From Amycolatopsis thermophila (GTDB lineage: Bacteria > Actinomycetota > Actinomycetes > Mycobacteriales > Pseudonocardiaceae): a stretch of DNA of 64,000 bases. The stretch is taken from NCBI RefSeq assembly GCF_030814215.1, contig NZ_JAUSUT010000001.1:1984001-2048000 (forward strand), written 5' to 3'. Position 1 is the stretch's first letter. Every line of letters begins with the position of its first letter. Below are positions 44,305 to 53,472 of the stretch, in pieces. Made by a program: the position numbers and the translations under genes. The notes beneath the pieces were generated by a model. That model ran no database searches. It saw only the letters and a list, made by a program, of their open reading frames with translations, and was not told the DNA's origin.

Positions 44305-45051
44305 ATGGCCGCTGATCCATTCGAGATCACCCTGCCGGTCCAGACCGGGATCGGCGTGATCGCGCCGTTCGACTTCGCCCTCGACCGCGAACTGTGGCGG
44401 TGGGTGCCCGAGCACGCGTGCCTGCACACGACCCGCCTGCCCTACCTGCCCGAGCCGGTCACCGTGCAGCTGGCGGAGGCGCTGGCCGACCCGCACGGTG
44501 TCCGCCGCGCCACCCGCGACCTGCTGGTGCCCGAACCGGAGGTCGTCGCCTACGCGTGCACGTCGGGCAGTTTCGTCGACGGCGCCGCGGGCGAGGCCGC
44601 GCTGGTGGCGGCGATGCTCGATGCCGGCGCGCCCCGCGCGATCACCACCTCCGGCGCGATGGTGAGCGCGCTGGAGGCCCTGGGCGCGCGCCGGGTCGCG
44701 GTCGTGACGCCGTACGTGGACGCGGTGACCGGCCGTCTGCTGTCGTTCCTCGCCGAGTACGGGATCACCGCGACCGCGAGCATCGGGCTGAACATGCTGG
44801 GCGGGATCTGGAAGACGACCTACGCGCACGTGCTGGCCGCGGTGGCGGAACTGGACACCGCCGGCGCCGACGCGTTGTTCGTGAGCTGCACGAACGTGCC
44901 GACGTTCGACGTGATCGAGCCGCTGCGGCGACGGCTGGGCATCCCGGTGCTCACCGCGAACCAGGTGACCATGTGGTCGGCACTGCGCGCGGCGGGCCTG
45001 CCCGATCCGGCGGCCCCGGTCGTGCCGGTGGGGCTGCCGCGCCCGGCGTGA
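44305..45051 (+). CDS. Asp/Glu racemase-superfamily protein, maleate isomerase-like
   Basis: The 248-residue enzyme has two active-site cysteines at symmetric places, Cys85 in YACTSGSF and Cys195 in VSCTNVPTFD, as in maleate cis-trans isomerases and arylmalonate decarboxylases. It starts TLPVQTGIGVIAPFDFALD, a typical N-terminus for the group. The exact substrate is open. ATG 44305 is used; the overlapping GTG at 44302 has a better spacing to GAGGGAG. It lies 75 bases before serS on the same strand. Confidence 0.85.
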   Translation: MAADPFEITLPVQTGIGVIAPFDFALDRELWRWVPEHACLHTTRLPYLPEPVTVQLAEALADPHGVRRATRDLLVPEPEVVAYACTSGSFVDGAAGEAALVAAMLDAGAPRAITTSGAMVSALEALGARRVAVVTPYVDAVTGRLLSFLAEYGITATASIGLNMLGGIWKTTYAHVLAAVAELDTAGADALFVSCTNVPTFDVIEPLRRRLGIPVLTANQVTMWSALRAAGLPDPAAPVVPVGLPRPA

Positions 45052-45126
45052 CCGGGTTGCGCGAAACCCGCTGGTCGGCCTCGTTACGCTGGAGCGCATC
45101 CGTACCGGCTCGTACCTGGAGTACTG

Positions 45127-46416
45127 ATGCACGACCCCCGCCAGCTGCTCGACCCCGATGTGGACGCGGCCGCCAAGCTGCGCCGTCGCGGTTACGTGCT
45201 CGACACCGACCACCTGGGCAAGCTGGTGAGCAGGCGGTCCTCCGTGATCGGCGAGGGCGACCAGGCGCGGGCCGAGTCGAAGAAGGCCGCCGCCGAGGTC
45301 GGCGCCGCCGCCAAGCGCGGCGAGGACGTCACGGCGCTGCGCGAGCGGGCGCGTGAGCTGAAGAACCGGATCAGCCGGCTCGAGGAGGAGCAGCGCGAGG
45401 TCGAGGCGGAGCTCAACGAGTTCCTGCTCGGCATCCCGAACCTGCCGCTCGACGAGATCCCGGACGGCGCCACCGAGGAGTTCGCCGAAGAGGTGCGCCG
45501 CGTCGGCACGCCGCCCGAGTTCGGCTTCGAGCCGCTGGACCACGTCGACCTCGGCGAGCGCGCCGGGTTCCTGGACCTGACCCGGGCGACCAAGCTGTCC
45601 GGGCCGCGGTTCGCGGTGTTCAAGGGCGCCGGATCGCGCCTGCAGCGGGCGCTGGCGCAGTTCTTCCTGGACATCCACACCGGCGAGCACGGCTACACCG
45701 AGTTCAGCCTGCCGTCGCTGGTCACCCGGCAGACCATGACCGGCACCGGGCAGCTGCCGAAGTTCGAAGAGGACCTGTTCCGCACCGGTGTCGCCGAGCG
45801 CGAGCTGTTCCTCATCCCGACCGCCGAGGTGCCGCTGGTCAACCTGCACGCGGGCGAGATCCTGCCGCTGGAGGACCTGCCGCTGCGGTACACCGCGCAC
45901 ACGCCGTGCTTCCGTTCCGAGGCCGGCTCGTACGGCAAGGACACGCGCGGCCTGATCCGGCAGCACGAGTTCTCCAAGGTCGAGCTGGTGCAGTTCGTCG
46001 AGGAGGAGCGGTCGCGCGAGGCGCTGGACGAGATCCTGGCGCACGCGGAGGCGCCCCTGCAGCGGCTCGGCCTGCCGTACCGGGTGATCAAGCTGGCGGC
46101 CGGTGACACCGGGTTCTCGGCGCAGATCACCTTCGACATCGAGGTGTGGCTGCCCAGCCAGGGCACCTACCGGGAGATCTCGAGCGCCTCCGACACGGGC
46201 GTGTTCCAGGCCCGGCGGGCGAACATCCGCGGCAAGGGCAAGGACGGCAAGCGCGCCCAGATCGCGACGCTGAACGCGTCCGGGCTGCCGATCGGGCGCA
46301 CGCTGGTGGCCGTGCTGGAGAACAACCAGCAGGCCGACGGGTCGATCCGCATCCCCGAGGCGCTGGTGCCGTACACGCGTTTCGAGGTCATCAACCCGGA
46401 CGGCAGCACTTCCTGA
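45127..46416 (+). CDS. serS: Seryl-tRNA synthetase
   Basis: The 429-residue class II synthetase charges tRNA-Ser in the cytosol. The N-terminal antiparallel coiled coil spans about 30-105 (KRGEDVTALRERARELKNRISRLEEE). Motif 2 is FRSEAGSYGKDTRGLIRQHEF near 260-280, and motif 3 is GLPIGRTLVAVLENNQ near 386-401. The length is standard and no change of key residues is visible. In mycobacteria serS (Rv3834c) lies near the same genes (Rv3835-Rv3838) found here. Between its stop and the next gene are 213 bases with no gene; I see no T-box or clear terminator there. Confidence 0.97.
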   Translation: MHDPRQLLDPDVDAAAKLRRRGYVLDTDHLGKLVSRRSSVIGEGDQARAESKKAAAEVGAAAKRGEDVTALRERARELKNRISRLEEEQREVEAELNEFLLGIPNLPLDEIPDGATEEFAEEVRRVGTPPEFGFEPLDHVDLGERAGFLDLTRATKLSGPRFAVFKGAGSRLQRALAQFFLDIHTGEHGYTEFSLPSLVTRQTMTGTGQLPKFEEDLFRTGVAERELFLIPTAEVPLVNLHAGEILPLEDLPLRYTAHTPCFRSEAGSYGKDTRGLIRQHEFSKVELVQFVEEERSREALDEILAHAEAPLQRLGLPYRVIKLAAGDTGFSAQITFDIEVWLPSQGTYREISSASDTGVFQARRANIRGKGKDGKRAQIATLNASGLPIGRTLVAVLENNQQADGSIRIPEALVPYTRFEVINPDGSTS

Positions 46417-46629
46417 GCCCGCTCGGCCGGGGCGAACAGCACCCGGAAAACGAGAGCTCCTCGGGAAATCCGGGCGGCTTCCCCGGGCGACCGAGTCAGC
46501 TGTCCACCTTGGACAAGCTCCCCGACGCGCGGGGGACCCTCACGTGAGTGATCCCTGATGGTGTCAGTTTCGCACCCCCGCCGGGCTGTGAACACCTGTC
46601 TTGGCTCAACAACGGGGAAGGAGCGAGCC

Positions 46630-47400
46630 ATGACTGGCACCATGCGTCCGGAAGAACTCATGGAGAACGCGGTCGTGGACAACCACGGCCGCAAGATCGG
46701 GAAGGTCGGCACCGTCTACGTCGCCGACGACACGCAGCAGCCGGAGTGGGTCACGGTCCGCACCGGGATGTTCGGGCACAAGGAAAGTTTCGTGCCGCTG
46801 CAGGGCGCCACGATGGACCGCGACGGCGTGCACGTCCAGGTGTCCAAGGAAAAGGTGTCCGAGGCACCGCAGACGGACGGCGACCGGCATCTGTCCGAAC
46901 AGGAAAGTGCCGAGCTGTACCGGTTCTACGACATGCCCGCGCCCCGCGGCAGCCGGGAGAACCGCGGCACCACGGGCAACCAGCCGCCGAAGCCACAGCC
47001 CGGCAAGCCCGGCAGGCGCGGCACCGCGGGTGAGTCGATGACCCGCTCGGAGGAGCGGCTCAACGTCGGCACCGAGCGCGTCGAGACCGGCCGCGTCCGG
47101 CTGCGCAAGTACACCGTCACCGAGGAGCAGCAGGTCAAGGTCCCGGTGACGCACGAAGAGGTGCGGCTGGAACGCGAACCGATCACCGATGGCGACCGCA
47201 CCGGCGCCCGCATCGCCGACGAGGAGCAGGAAGTCACCCTCCACGAGGAGCGCCCGAAGGTCGAGAAGGAGACCGTCCCGGTGGAGAAGGTGCGGCTGGC
47301 CAAGGAAACCGTCCGTGACGAGGAGACCGTCTCCGGCCAGGTCCGCAAGGAACGCGTCGAGATCGACGAGGACGGCAAGGGCCGGCACCGCAACCGCTGA
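46630..47400 (+). CDS. PRC-barrel and DUF2382 domain stress-type protein
   Basis: The 256-residue protein starts at ATG 46630 after a GGAAGGAG site. Residues about 8-75 are a PRC-barrel (ENAVVDNHGRKIGKVGTVYV, VTVRTGMFGHKESFVPL). A Gly/Pro-rich linker follows, then a charged DUF2382 domain at about 135-245 with repeated E-R-V-E/V-P-V patterns (RLNVGTERVETGRVRLRKY). This domain pair is common in actinobacteria and cyanobacteria, often in stress regulons. Molecular function is unknown. It is transcribed alone and converges with the dehalogenase gene. Confidence 0.88.
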   Translation: MTGTMRPEELMENAVVDNHGRKIGKVGTVYVADDTQQPEWVTVRTGMFGHKESFVPLQGATMDRDGVHVQVSKEKVSEAPQTDGDRHLSEQESAELYRFYDMPAPRGSRENRGTTGNQPPKPQPGKPGRRGTAGESMTRSEERLNVGTERVETGRVRLRKYTVTEEQQVKVPVTHEEVRLEREPITDGDRTGARIADEEQEVTLHEERPKVEKETVPVEKVRLAKETVRDEETVSGQVRKERVEIDEDGKGRHRNR

Positions 47401-47463
47401 CGCCGCTCCCCCGATGTGGCGTTCCCAGCGCCCACCGCCGCGAACGCCGCATCGGGAAAGCCG

Positions 47464-48369
47464 TCAGCCGGTGACGAAGCGCGCGATGATGCCGCCCAGC
47501 TCCTCGCCCTTGTCCTCCTGCAGGAAGTGCCCGGCGTTCTCCAGGGTGCGGTGGTCCTGGCCGGCCGCGCCCTTCATCGTGCGCCGCAGGACCGCCGCCA
47601 TCGGACCGGTGATCGGGTCGCTGTCGCCGAAGGCGCACAGCAGCGGGATGTCCGAGTCGGACAGTACCGACCACGCGCGCCGGTTCGCCTCGCTCGCCGG
47701 GTCGTCGGGGCTGGTCGGCACCAGCCCGGGCATCGCGCGCGGGCCGGCCTTGTACATCTCGTTGGGGAACGGCGCGTCGTAGGCCGCGCGTTCGGCGTCG
47801 CTCAGCTTGGTGCGGCAGCCGGACTGCACGAACCGGCCGATGTCGAGCACCGGCGCGTTCTGCACGGCGTCGTGGAAGGCCCACCACTCGCGCGGCATGT
47901 CCTGGTCGCCGGTGGGCAGGCCGGTGTTGGCCGCGACCACCCGCGCGAAGCGGTCCGGGTTCTCGGCGACCACGCGCAGCCCGATCAGGCCGCCCCAGTC
48001 CTGGCCGACCAGCGTGACGTCCCGCAGGTCGAGCGCGTCCAGCGCGAACGAGCGGATCCACTCGACGTGCCGGGCGTAGGTGTGGTCGGCGGCGTCGACC
48101 GGTTTGTCGGAGCGGCCGAAGCCGATCAGGTCGGGCGCGATCGCTCTGATGCCGGCGTCGGCCAGCACGGGCAGCACCTTGCGGTAGAGGAACGACCAGC
48201 TGGGCTCGCCGTGCAGGAGCAGCACGACGGGACCGTCGAACGGGCCGGCCTCCACGTAGGAGATCCGGACGATGCCGTCGTGGTCGCTCTCCAGGTCGCA
48301 GTAGAGCGGCGGGTGGTCGAAGTCGGGGAGGTCGGTGAACCGGTCTTCGGGAGTCCTCAGCAGGCGCAC
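47464..48369 (-). CDS. Haloalkane dehalogenase, subfamily I type
   Basis: The 301-residue alpha/beta hydrolase has HGEPSWSFLYRKV at the oxyanion region, the nucleophile Asp in VGQDWGGLIG near residue 123, the acid in FGDSDPITG and the catalytic His in ENAGHFLQED. HGEP and QDW are signatures of HLD-I dehalogenases, which release halide from haloalkanes using water. Related epoxide hydrolases share the Asp, but lack the Trp next to it. It is the last gene after DUF350 on the same strand, 24 bases away, and may be co-transcribed. Confidence 0.86.
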   Translation of the reverse strand: MRLLRTPEDRFTDLPDFDHPPLYCDLESDHDGIVRISYVEAGPFDGPVVLLLHGEPSWSFLYRKVLPVLADAGIRAIAPDLIGFGRSDKPVDAADHTYARHVEWIRSFALDALDLRDVTLVGQDWGGLIGLRVVAENPDRFARVVAANTGLPTGDQDMPREWWAFHDAVQNAPVLDIGRFVQSGCRTKLSDAERAAYDAPFPNEMYKAGPRAMPGLVPTSPDDPASEANRRAWSVLSDSDIPLLCAFGDSDPITGPMAAVLRRTMKGAAGQDHRTLENAGHFLQEDKGEELGGIIARFVTG

Positions 48370-48392
48370 ACACCCACCCTAGGGGCTTCGCG

Positions 48393-48845
48393 TCAGCTGA
48401 TCGAGACCGCGACGACGAGACCCAGCGCCAGGTGCGCGGCCGCGACCACGATGCTCGCCGGCGCGAACGTCCGGCTCTCCATGGTGGCCCGCATGTCGAT
48501 CCGGGTCGACCACTCCAGCAGCCGCACCGCCAGTACCTGCACGACGATGCCGAGCAGGCCGTAGACCAGGGAGGTGATCAGCCCCTCGGTGAGGTCGCTG
48601 GCCGAGTTGAAGATCGCCACGACCACGATGAACGCCATCGACAGCATCCCGGAGCCGGTGACGATCACCGCGTTCGGCAGCCCGTTGCGCACCAGGGTGG
48701 ACAGCTTGCCGGGCGTGGTCCAGTCGATCGCGTAGAACCCGACCAGCATCAGCAGCAGCCCGATCACGCCGTACAGCAGGATCGCACCGATCCCGCGCAC
48801 GAGATCGGAGCCGAACGTGTTCGACAGCGCGAGGGTGTGGGTCAC
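48393..48845 (-). CDS. DUF350 (UPF0719/YjfL-type) membrane protein
   Basis: The 150-residue protein has four membrane helices (IGAILLYGVIGLLLMLVGFYAID; NAVIVTGSGMLSMAFIVVVAIFN; SLVYGLLGIVVQVLAVRLLEW; SIVVAAAHLALGLVVAVSIS), the DUF350 pattern with two repeated halves. It is part of a leftward operon after the DUF1190-like and ATP-grasp genes, the same three families as E. coli yjfLMC. Function unknown; a channel or membrane-stress role has been suggested for the family. Confidence 0.85.
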   Translation of the reverse strand: MTHTLALSNTFGSDLVRGIGAILLYGVIGLLLMLVGFYAIDWTTPGKLSTLVRNGLPNAVIVTGSGMLSMAFIVVVAIFNSASDLTEGLITSLVYGLLGIVVQVLAVRLLEWSTRIDMRATMESRTFAPASIVVAAAHLALGLVVAVSIS

Positions 48846-48888
48846 GGGGTCTCCCAGTCAGGTGATGTGAGTGATCGCGGGTGGTTTA

Positions 48889-50055
48889 TCACGATTGCGG
48901 GATGCGGTGTGGGACGAACGCGGCACCGTCGTCGGTGACCAGGCCGGCCGTCTCGCGGATGCCCAGCCCCGCCGAGCCGTCACCGACGATCCACGCGCCC
49001 AGCGCCGGGCGGAACCCGTCGAACTCGGGCAGCGGGTCGAACGCCTGGTAGACGTACCCCTCGGCGCCGTAGACGCCGCCGGTCTCGGTCTCGTAGCCGG
49101 GCGCCACGATCTGCACGTTCGCCCCTTCGCGGCCCAGTTTCGGCTTGCGCACGTACTCGGTGAGGATGCCGGGCTGGTCGACGAACGCGGGCAGCAGGTT
49201 CGGGTGGCCCGGGTAGTTCTCCCACAGGATCGCCAGCAGCGTCTTGTTGGACAGCAGCATCTTCCACAGCGGCTCGATCCACAGCGTCTGCGGCAGCGAC
49301 TCGGCGGCGAAGCGGCCGAACTCCTCGTCGACCACCCACTCCCACGGGTAGAGCTTGACCACGGTGTTCATCGGGGCCTCTTCGAGGTCGACGAACCGCT
49401 TGAGCACCGGGTCCCAGCCGATCTCCTCGATCGCCAGCCCGACGGTGTCCAGGCCGGCCTCGGCCGCGGTCTCCTGCAGGTAGGAGGTGGTGATGTGGTC
49501 CTCGCCCGTGGGGTCGGCGGCCGACCAGGTGAAGTACAGCTCGTTGCTGGGCAGCAGCCCGCGGATCTCCTGCCAGCGCTCGACGAGCCGCTCGTGCACC
49601 GAGTTCCACTGGTCGTCGTCCGGGAAGACCTCGGTCTTCCAGTGCCACTGCAGCACCGCCGCCTCCAGCAGGGAGGTCGGGGTGTCGGCGTTGTACTCCA
49701 GCAGCTTCGCCGGGCCGCGGCCGTCGTAGCGCAGGTCGAACCGGCCGTAGACGTGCGGGTCGTGGCGCTTCCACGACTCGGCGATGTGCGGCCACACCCA
49801 CTCCGGGATGCCGAACTCGCGGTAGCGCTCGGTCAGGACGACGTGGTCGACGGCCTCCAGGCACATCGAATGCAGCAGCTCGACGTCGGCTTCGAGGCTG
49901 AGCACCTCGTCCATCTCGAGGACGTAGTGCACCGACTCGTCCCAGTACGGCCGGTCCTGACCGGTGCCGTAGCGGGCCGGGGTGCCGAACACGAGGCCCT
50001 GCTCTTCGACGATGCGCTGCCAGTCCCGCCGCGGCTGGGCGGTCCCCCTTCGCAC
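48889..50055 (-). CDS. Glutathionylspermidine synthase-family ATP-grasp ligase (YgiC/YjfC type)
   Basis: A 388-residue protein is read from GTG 50055, one base after the preceding stop codon. It is an ATP-grasp enzyme of the C-terminal glutathionylspermidine synthase family without the amidase domain. Visible motifs are YGRFDLRYDGRGPAKLLEYNADTP near 105-128, KLYPWEWVVDEEFG, LLSNKTLLAILWENYPGHPNLLPA and RKPKLGREGANV, which carry the ATP- and metal-binding residues. Such stand-alone members are predicted amide-bond ligases with unknown substrates; glutathionylspermidine itself is not expected in actinobacteria. Confidence 0.88.
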   Translation of the reverse strand: MRRGTAQPRRDWQRIVEEQGLVFGTPARYGTGQDRPYWDESVHYVLEMDEVLSLEADVELLHSMCLEAVDHVVLTERYREFGIPEWVWPHIAESWKRHDPHVYGRFDLRYDGRGPAKLLEYNADTPTSLLEAAVLQWHWKTEVFPDDDQWNSVHERLVERWQEIRGLLPSNELYFTWSAADPTGEDHITTSYLQETAAEAGLDTVGLAIEEIGWDPVLKRFVDLEEAPMNTVVKLYPWEWVVDEEFGRFAAESLPQTLWIEPLWKMLLSNKTLLAILWENYPGHPNLLPAFVDQPGILTEYVRKPKLGREGANVQIVAPGYETETGGVYGAEGYVYQAFDPLPEFDGFRPALGAWIVGDGSAGLGIRETAGLVTDDGAAFVPHRIPQS

Positions 50056-50056
50056 C

Positions 50057-50692
50057 CTAGGATCCCCCGCTCTTCCCGCCGCTGTCGCCGCTGCTACCGC
50101 CACTGCTCTTGCCGCTGATGCCGAAGCCGCCGCGCTGCACGGTCTTGCCGGAACTGGTCTTGACCGTGGTGTTGCCGGACGGCTTGGTGTAGGTGCCGCC
50201 GGTCACCGGCCTGCCGATGGTGCCGGTGCCGCCGTAGTTGTAGCGGTACTGGCTGTACCCGCCGCCGCCGGGTATCGGAATGAACCAGAAGCCCGTGGAC
50301 GAGTTGTAGTACCCGCCGTGGGTGGTGGCGTAGTTGTCGTCGCAGTATTCGTCCGGCTGCACGACGTTGTTGCTGTCGGTGCACAGCGCGTTGACGGTCT
50401 CCCCGCTGCCCGCGACGTACCAGGTGGCGACCACGGCGACCAGGCCGACGGTGACCCCGCCGCCGATCAGCAGCTTGCGGCGCGTGGCGGCCTTCTGCTC
50501 CGCCGCGGCGCGCGCGTCCCGCTCCGCGGCCTCCTGGCGGGCCTGGTCCTCCAGCGCCTGCCGCCGAGCACGCTGCTCGGCCAGTGTCGGCTCCCGCCGT
50601 TTCGCGGTCGACGGGTCCTGGAACCGCATCGAGCCGCGCGGGGGCTGTTCTTCCGGGGGCTGCTGCCCTCCCGGCGCACCGTCGTCTGTCAT
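50057..50692 (-). CDS. Membrane-anchored DUF1190-like (YgiB/YjfM) protein
   Basis: The 211-residue protein has a Pro/Gln-rich start, a charged coiled coil at about 28-70 (EQRARRQALEDQARQEAAERDAR), a membrane helix near 72-92 (RKLLIGGGVTVGLVAVVATWYV), and an outer part with two Cys (LCTDSNNVVQPDEYCDD), a Gly/Tyr-rich stretch (HGGYYNSSTGFWFIPIPGG) and a Ser/Gly/Lys tail. Size, Cys pair, Gly/Tyr region and the ATP-grasp neighbour point to the DUF1190 family of E. coli YgiB/YjfM. The match is by pattern, not by full alignment. Confidence 0.68.
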   Translation of the reverse strand: MTDDGAPGGQQPPEEQPPRGSMRFQDPSTAKRREPTLAEQRARRQALEDQARQEAAERDARAAAEQKAATRRKLLIGGGVTVGLVAVVATWYVAGSGETVNALCTDSNNVVQPDEYCDDNYATTHGGYYNSSTGFWFIPIPGGGGYSQYRYNYGGTGTIGRPVTGGTYTKPSGNTTVKTSSGKTVQRGGFGISGKSSGGSSGDSGGKSGGS

Positions 50693-50754
50693 CGCGCTCA
50701 CCCTAACCACCCGAGGGGTGTCCCGTCCTCACGACGCAGGCATTATGGGACGCG

Positions 50755-51687
50755 ATGCTCGGAGATGGTGTGGAAAAAGGCACGCTGCGCACCCGGCTGG
50801 TGATGGCGGGTGTCTTTTTGGGCGCCATCCTGGCGTTGTCGCTGAGCGTCGCCTTCTCGTGGGGCGGCGACGTGACCGGTGGCGGGAAGGTCGAGGAGTC
50901 GCCCGAGGCGAAGGCCGCGTTCACCGCGCCGCCCGGCAGTTGCGTGACGTGGACGGCGCCGGACGTGTCGGACATCCACGTCGTGCCGTGCGCCCAGCCG
51001 CACCTGTACGAGGTGACGGGCGTGGTGAACATCGGCGACAAGTACCCGCCGCAGGCGCCGGCCCCGACGGTCGAGCAGTGGCGGGACATCGCGCTGGAGC
51101 GGTGCAGCGAGGGCGTGTCGGCGTACCTGGGCGGGCAGCTCGACCCGTTCGGCAAGTTCACGGTCAGCGCGCTGCGGCCGGGCAACGACGAATGGGCCGA
51201 CGGGAACCGCGAGATGCGGTGCGTGCTGCAGTGGGCCGCGCCCGGCGGGAAGCTGGAACCGATCACCGGCAAGGCGGCGGACCAGTCGCAGGCGGCGGTG
51301 TGGGAGCCGGGGACGTGCCTGGCGCTGGTCGGCAAGACGGTCGGCAACCCGATCGACTGCGCGCAGCCGCACTCCTACGAGATCGTCGCGACCCTGGACC
51401 TGAAGACGAAGTTCCCGGACGGGTATCCCTCGCAGAACGACCAGAAGACGTGGCTGGACACCGAGTGCAACAAGGCGGTGCAGGACTACGCCGGCCAGAT
51501 CGACCTGGCCGCCCAGAAGCTGATCCTCGGGTGGGACGTGCGTGAGCAGGAGAGCTGGGACGCCGGTTCGACGCTGGTGAACTGCAAGGTCGGCGCGAAA
51601 CTGCCGGACGAGAGCGGCCTGGCGCCGGTGACGGGCAGCATCCGCAAGGCCGAGGCCCCGGCCGCGCCGCCGAGCACGGGCAGGTAG
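50755..51687 (+). CDS. Septum-formation domain membrane protein (Rv3835 type)
   Basis: The 310-residue protein has one membrane helix at about 17-36 (MAGVFLGAILALSLSVAF) and an outer part with two similar domains. Each has a Cys-x(10+)-C-x-QPHxYE pattern: SCVTWTAPDVSDIHVVPCAQPHLYEV near 62-87 and TCLALVGKTVGNPIDCAQPHSYEI near 188-211. This is the Septum_form domain, here in tandem, with likely disulfides. Mycobacterial Rv3835 holds the same place between serS and a zincin gene. The link to septation is by family name only. Confidence 0.86.
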   Translation: MLGDGVEKGTLRTRLVMAGVFLGAILALSLSVAFSWGGDVTGGGKVEESPEAKAAFTAPPGSCVTWTAPDVSDIHVVPCAQPHLYEVTGVVNIGDKYPPQAPAPTVEQWRDIALERCSEGVSAYLGGQLDPFGKFTVSALRPGNDEWADGNREMRCVLQWAAPGGKLEPITGKAADQSQAAVWEPGTCLALVGKTVGNPIDCAQPHSYEIVATLDLKTKFPDGYPSQNDQKTWLDTECNKAVQDYAGQIDLAAQKLILGWDVREQESWDAGSTLVNCKVGAKLPDESGLAPVTGSIRKAEAPAAPPSTGR

Positions 51688-51690
51688 ACC

Positions 51691-52041
51691 GTGCCGGTGG
51701 AGATGTCGGAAGCCCGGTTCGAAGAGCTCGTGGCCGACGCGCTGGACGCCGTGCCCAAGGAGCTGGCCGGCGCGATGGACAACGTGGTCGTGCTGGTGGA
51801 GGACCACAACGAGGAGGCGCCCGACATCCTGGGCCTCTACCACGGCGTCGCGCTGACCGAGCGGAGCAGCGACTACGGCGGCGTGCTCCCGGACCGGATC
51901 TCCATCTACCGGACGCCGATCCTGCGGATGTGCGAGACGGAGGACCAGGTGGTGGAGGAAGTGCTGATCACGGTGGTGCACGAAATCGCCCACCACTTCG
52001 GCATCGACGACAGCCGCCTGCACCAGCTCGGCTGGGGCTAG
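51691..52041 (+). CDS. Small zincin-like metallopeptidase family protein (Rv3836 type)
   Basis: The 116-residue protein carries HEIAH at 97-101 followed by HFGIDDSRL, the HExxH-x-FGIDD pattern of the small zincin family that is widespread in bacteria. His97, His101 and a downstream Asp should bind zinc, with Glu98 as base. No signal peptide is present, so it acts in the cytosol. Its start, GTG 51691, follows three bases after the stop of the septum-formation gene, so they form an operon; ATG four codons later is an alternative. Substrates are unknown. A weak CCCCGG/CCGGGG hairpin follows the stop. Confidence 0.88.
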   Translation: MPVEMSEARFEELVADALDAVPKELAGAMDNVVVLVEDHNEEAPDILGLYHGVALTERSSDYGGVLPDRISIYRTPILRMCETEDQVVEEVLITVVHEIAHHFGIDDSRLHQLGWG

Positions 52042-52260
52042 CAGCAAACCCCGGGGCGACCACCGGGGGTGGGCGCCACTGGCCCGCGCGGCAATTCCTC
52101 GTCAGACCCGCCCGGGTGGTTCTCGCCCCCCGCCGGCCCCCCCGCAAGGGGGCTCTTTCCCCCTCATCCGCGTGATCGACATCGCCCGCACCCGTCCCCC
52201 GTGGCAACATCGACCGCACAGGGAAACCGGGACAGCACCGAGGGTGATCATGAAGGACAG

Positions 52261-53472
52261 ATGCCCGATCGGCGGCTGAGCTGGCTGCTGTCGGCCAATG
52301 CGGTGGGCAACCTCGCCGACGGGATCGGCAAGGTGGCCTTCCCGTTGCTGGCCGCCACCCTGACCCGCGATCCGGTCCAGATCGGCGCCCTGTCCGCGAC
52401 GCAGTTCCTGCCCTGGCTGCTCTTCGGCGTGCTCGCCGGGACCCTGGCCGACCGCGTGGACCGCAAACGCGCCGTGCTCCTGGCCAACGTCTCCCGCGGG
52501 GTGGTGGTCGGCCTGACCGCCGTGCTCGTGTGCACCGGCACGCTGTCGATCTGGCTCGTCTACGTCGCCGCGCTGCTGCTGGGGGCGGCGGAGACCGTGG
52601 CGGAGAGCGCGGGCAACGCGATGATCCCGGCGCTCGCCCGGCCGGACCAGCTGGAGAGCGCGAACAGCAAGTTCCAGGCGGCGGAGATCCTCGGCCAGAC
52701 GTTCCTGGGCGGCCCGGTCGGCAGTCTCACGTTCGCGGTGTTCGCCGCGTTCCCGTTCCTGCTGACCTCGGCCGGGTTCGCGATCGCGGCCGCGCTGCTG
52801 ATCGGTCTCGCCGGCAGCTTCCGGCCGAGGGCGCCCGCCGAGCCGACCCGGCTGCGCACGGACCTGGCCGGCGGGCTGCGGTGGCTCGTGCGCCACCCGT
52901 TGCTGTGCCGTCTGGTGGTGATCGCCGGGCTGATCAGCTTCACCAGCGAGATGGCCCAGGCCCAGCTGGTGCTGTACGCCCTGGAGGACCTCGGGCTGAG
53001 CGACGCCGCGTTCGGGTTGTTCACGTTCGTCGGTGGCATCGGCGGGCTGGCCGGTGCCGCGGTGGCGCCCCGGCTGGTCCGTCGCGCCGGGCGGCGGCCG
53101 GTGCTCGTCGGCGGCATCTGCGCCGGTGGCGCCGGGTTCGGCCTGATGGGCGTGGTGCACCAGCCGATCGCGTCGGCCGCCCTGTTCGGCCTGTTCGCGG
53201 CCGCGGTCGTGGCGGTGAACGTGGTGCTGGCGACCGCGCGCCACACGCTGGTGCCCGGCGACCTGCTGGGCCGCGTGCTCGGCGTGTGGCGGACGGTCGT
53301 GTGGGGCGCGATCCCGCTCGGCGCCCTCGCCGGTGGCGCGCTGACGCAGGTGCTCGGCAGCGCGAGCGCGACCTTCGCGGTGTCCGGGGCCGCTCAGGTC
53401 GCGCTGGCCGCGCTGGCCGCGCTCCTGCTGGTGCGCTTCTCGCTGGACCGGGAGGCGGTCAGCTCTTCCTGA
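52261..53472 (+). CDS. Major facilitator superfamily exporter-like protein
   Basis: The 403-residue protein has twelve hydrophobic helices and the MFS signature GTLADRVDRKRAVLLAN between helices 2 and 3, as in the enterobactin exporter/MFS-3 group. ATG 52261 follows GAAGGACAG; the frame is open upstream from 52069 but that part is low-complexity Pro/Arg. A second loop with APRLVRRAGRRPVLVG matches the mirrored signature of the other half. It probably exports a small molecule or drug. Its stop overlaps the convergent acyl-CoA synthetase gene by 14 bases. Confidence 0.88.
   Translation: MPDRRLSWLLSANAVGNLADGIGKVAFPLLAATLTRDPVQIGALSATQFLPWLLFGVLAGTLADRVDRKRAVLLANVSRGVVVGLTAVLVCTGTLSIWLVYVAALLLGAAETVAESAGNAMIPALARPDQLESANSKFQAAEILGQTFLGGPVGSLTFAVFAAFPFLLTSAGFAIAAALLIGLAGSFRPRAPAEPTRLRTDLAGGLRWLVRHPLLCRLVVIAGLISFTSEMAQAQLVLYALEDLGLSDAAFGLFTFVGGIGGLAGAAVAPRLVRRAGRRPVLVGGICAGGAGFGLMGVVHQPIASAALFGLFAAAVVAVNVVLATARHTLVPGDLLGRVLGVWRTVVWGAIPLGALAGGALTQVLGSASATFAVSGAAQVALAALAALLLVRFSLDREAVSSS

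Noticed and set aside
46417-46629. Possible regulatory RNA between serS and the PRC-barrel gene
   Set aside because: Some short inverted segments are present, but none forms a long stem, and no known riboswitch or T-box pattern is visible.
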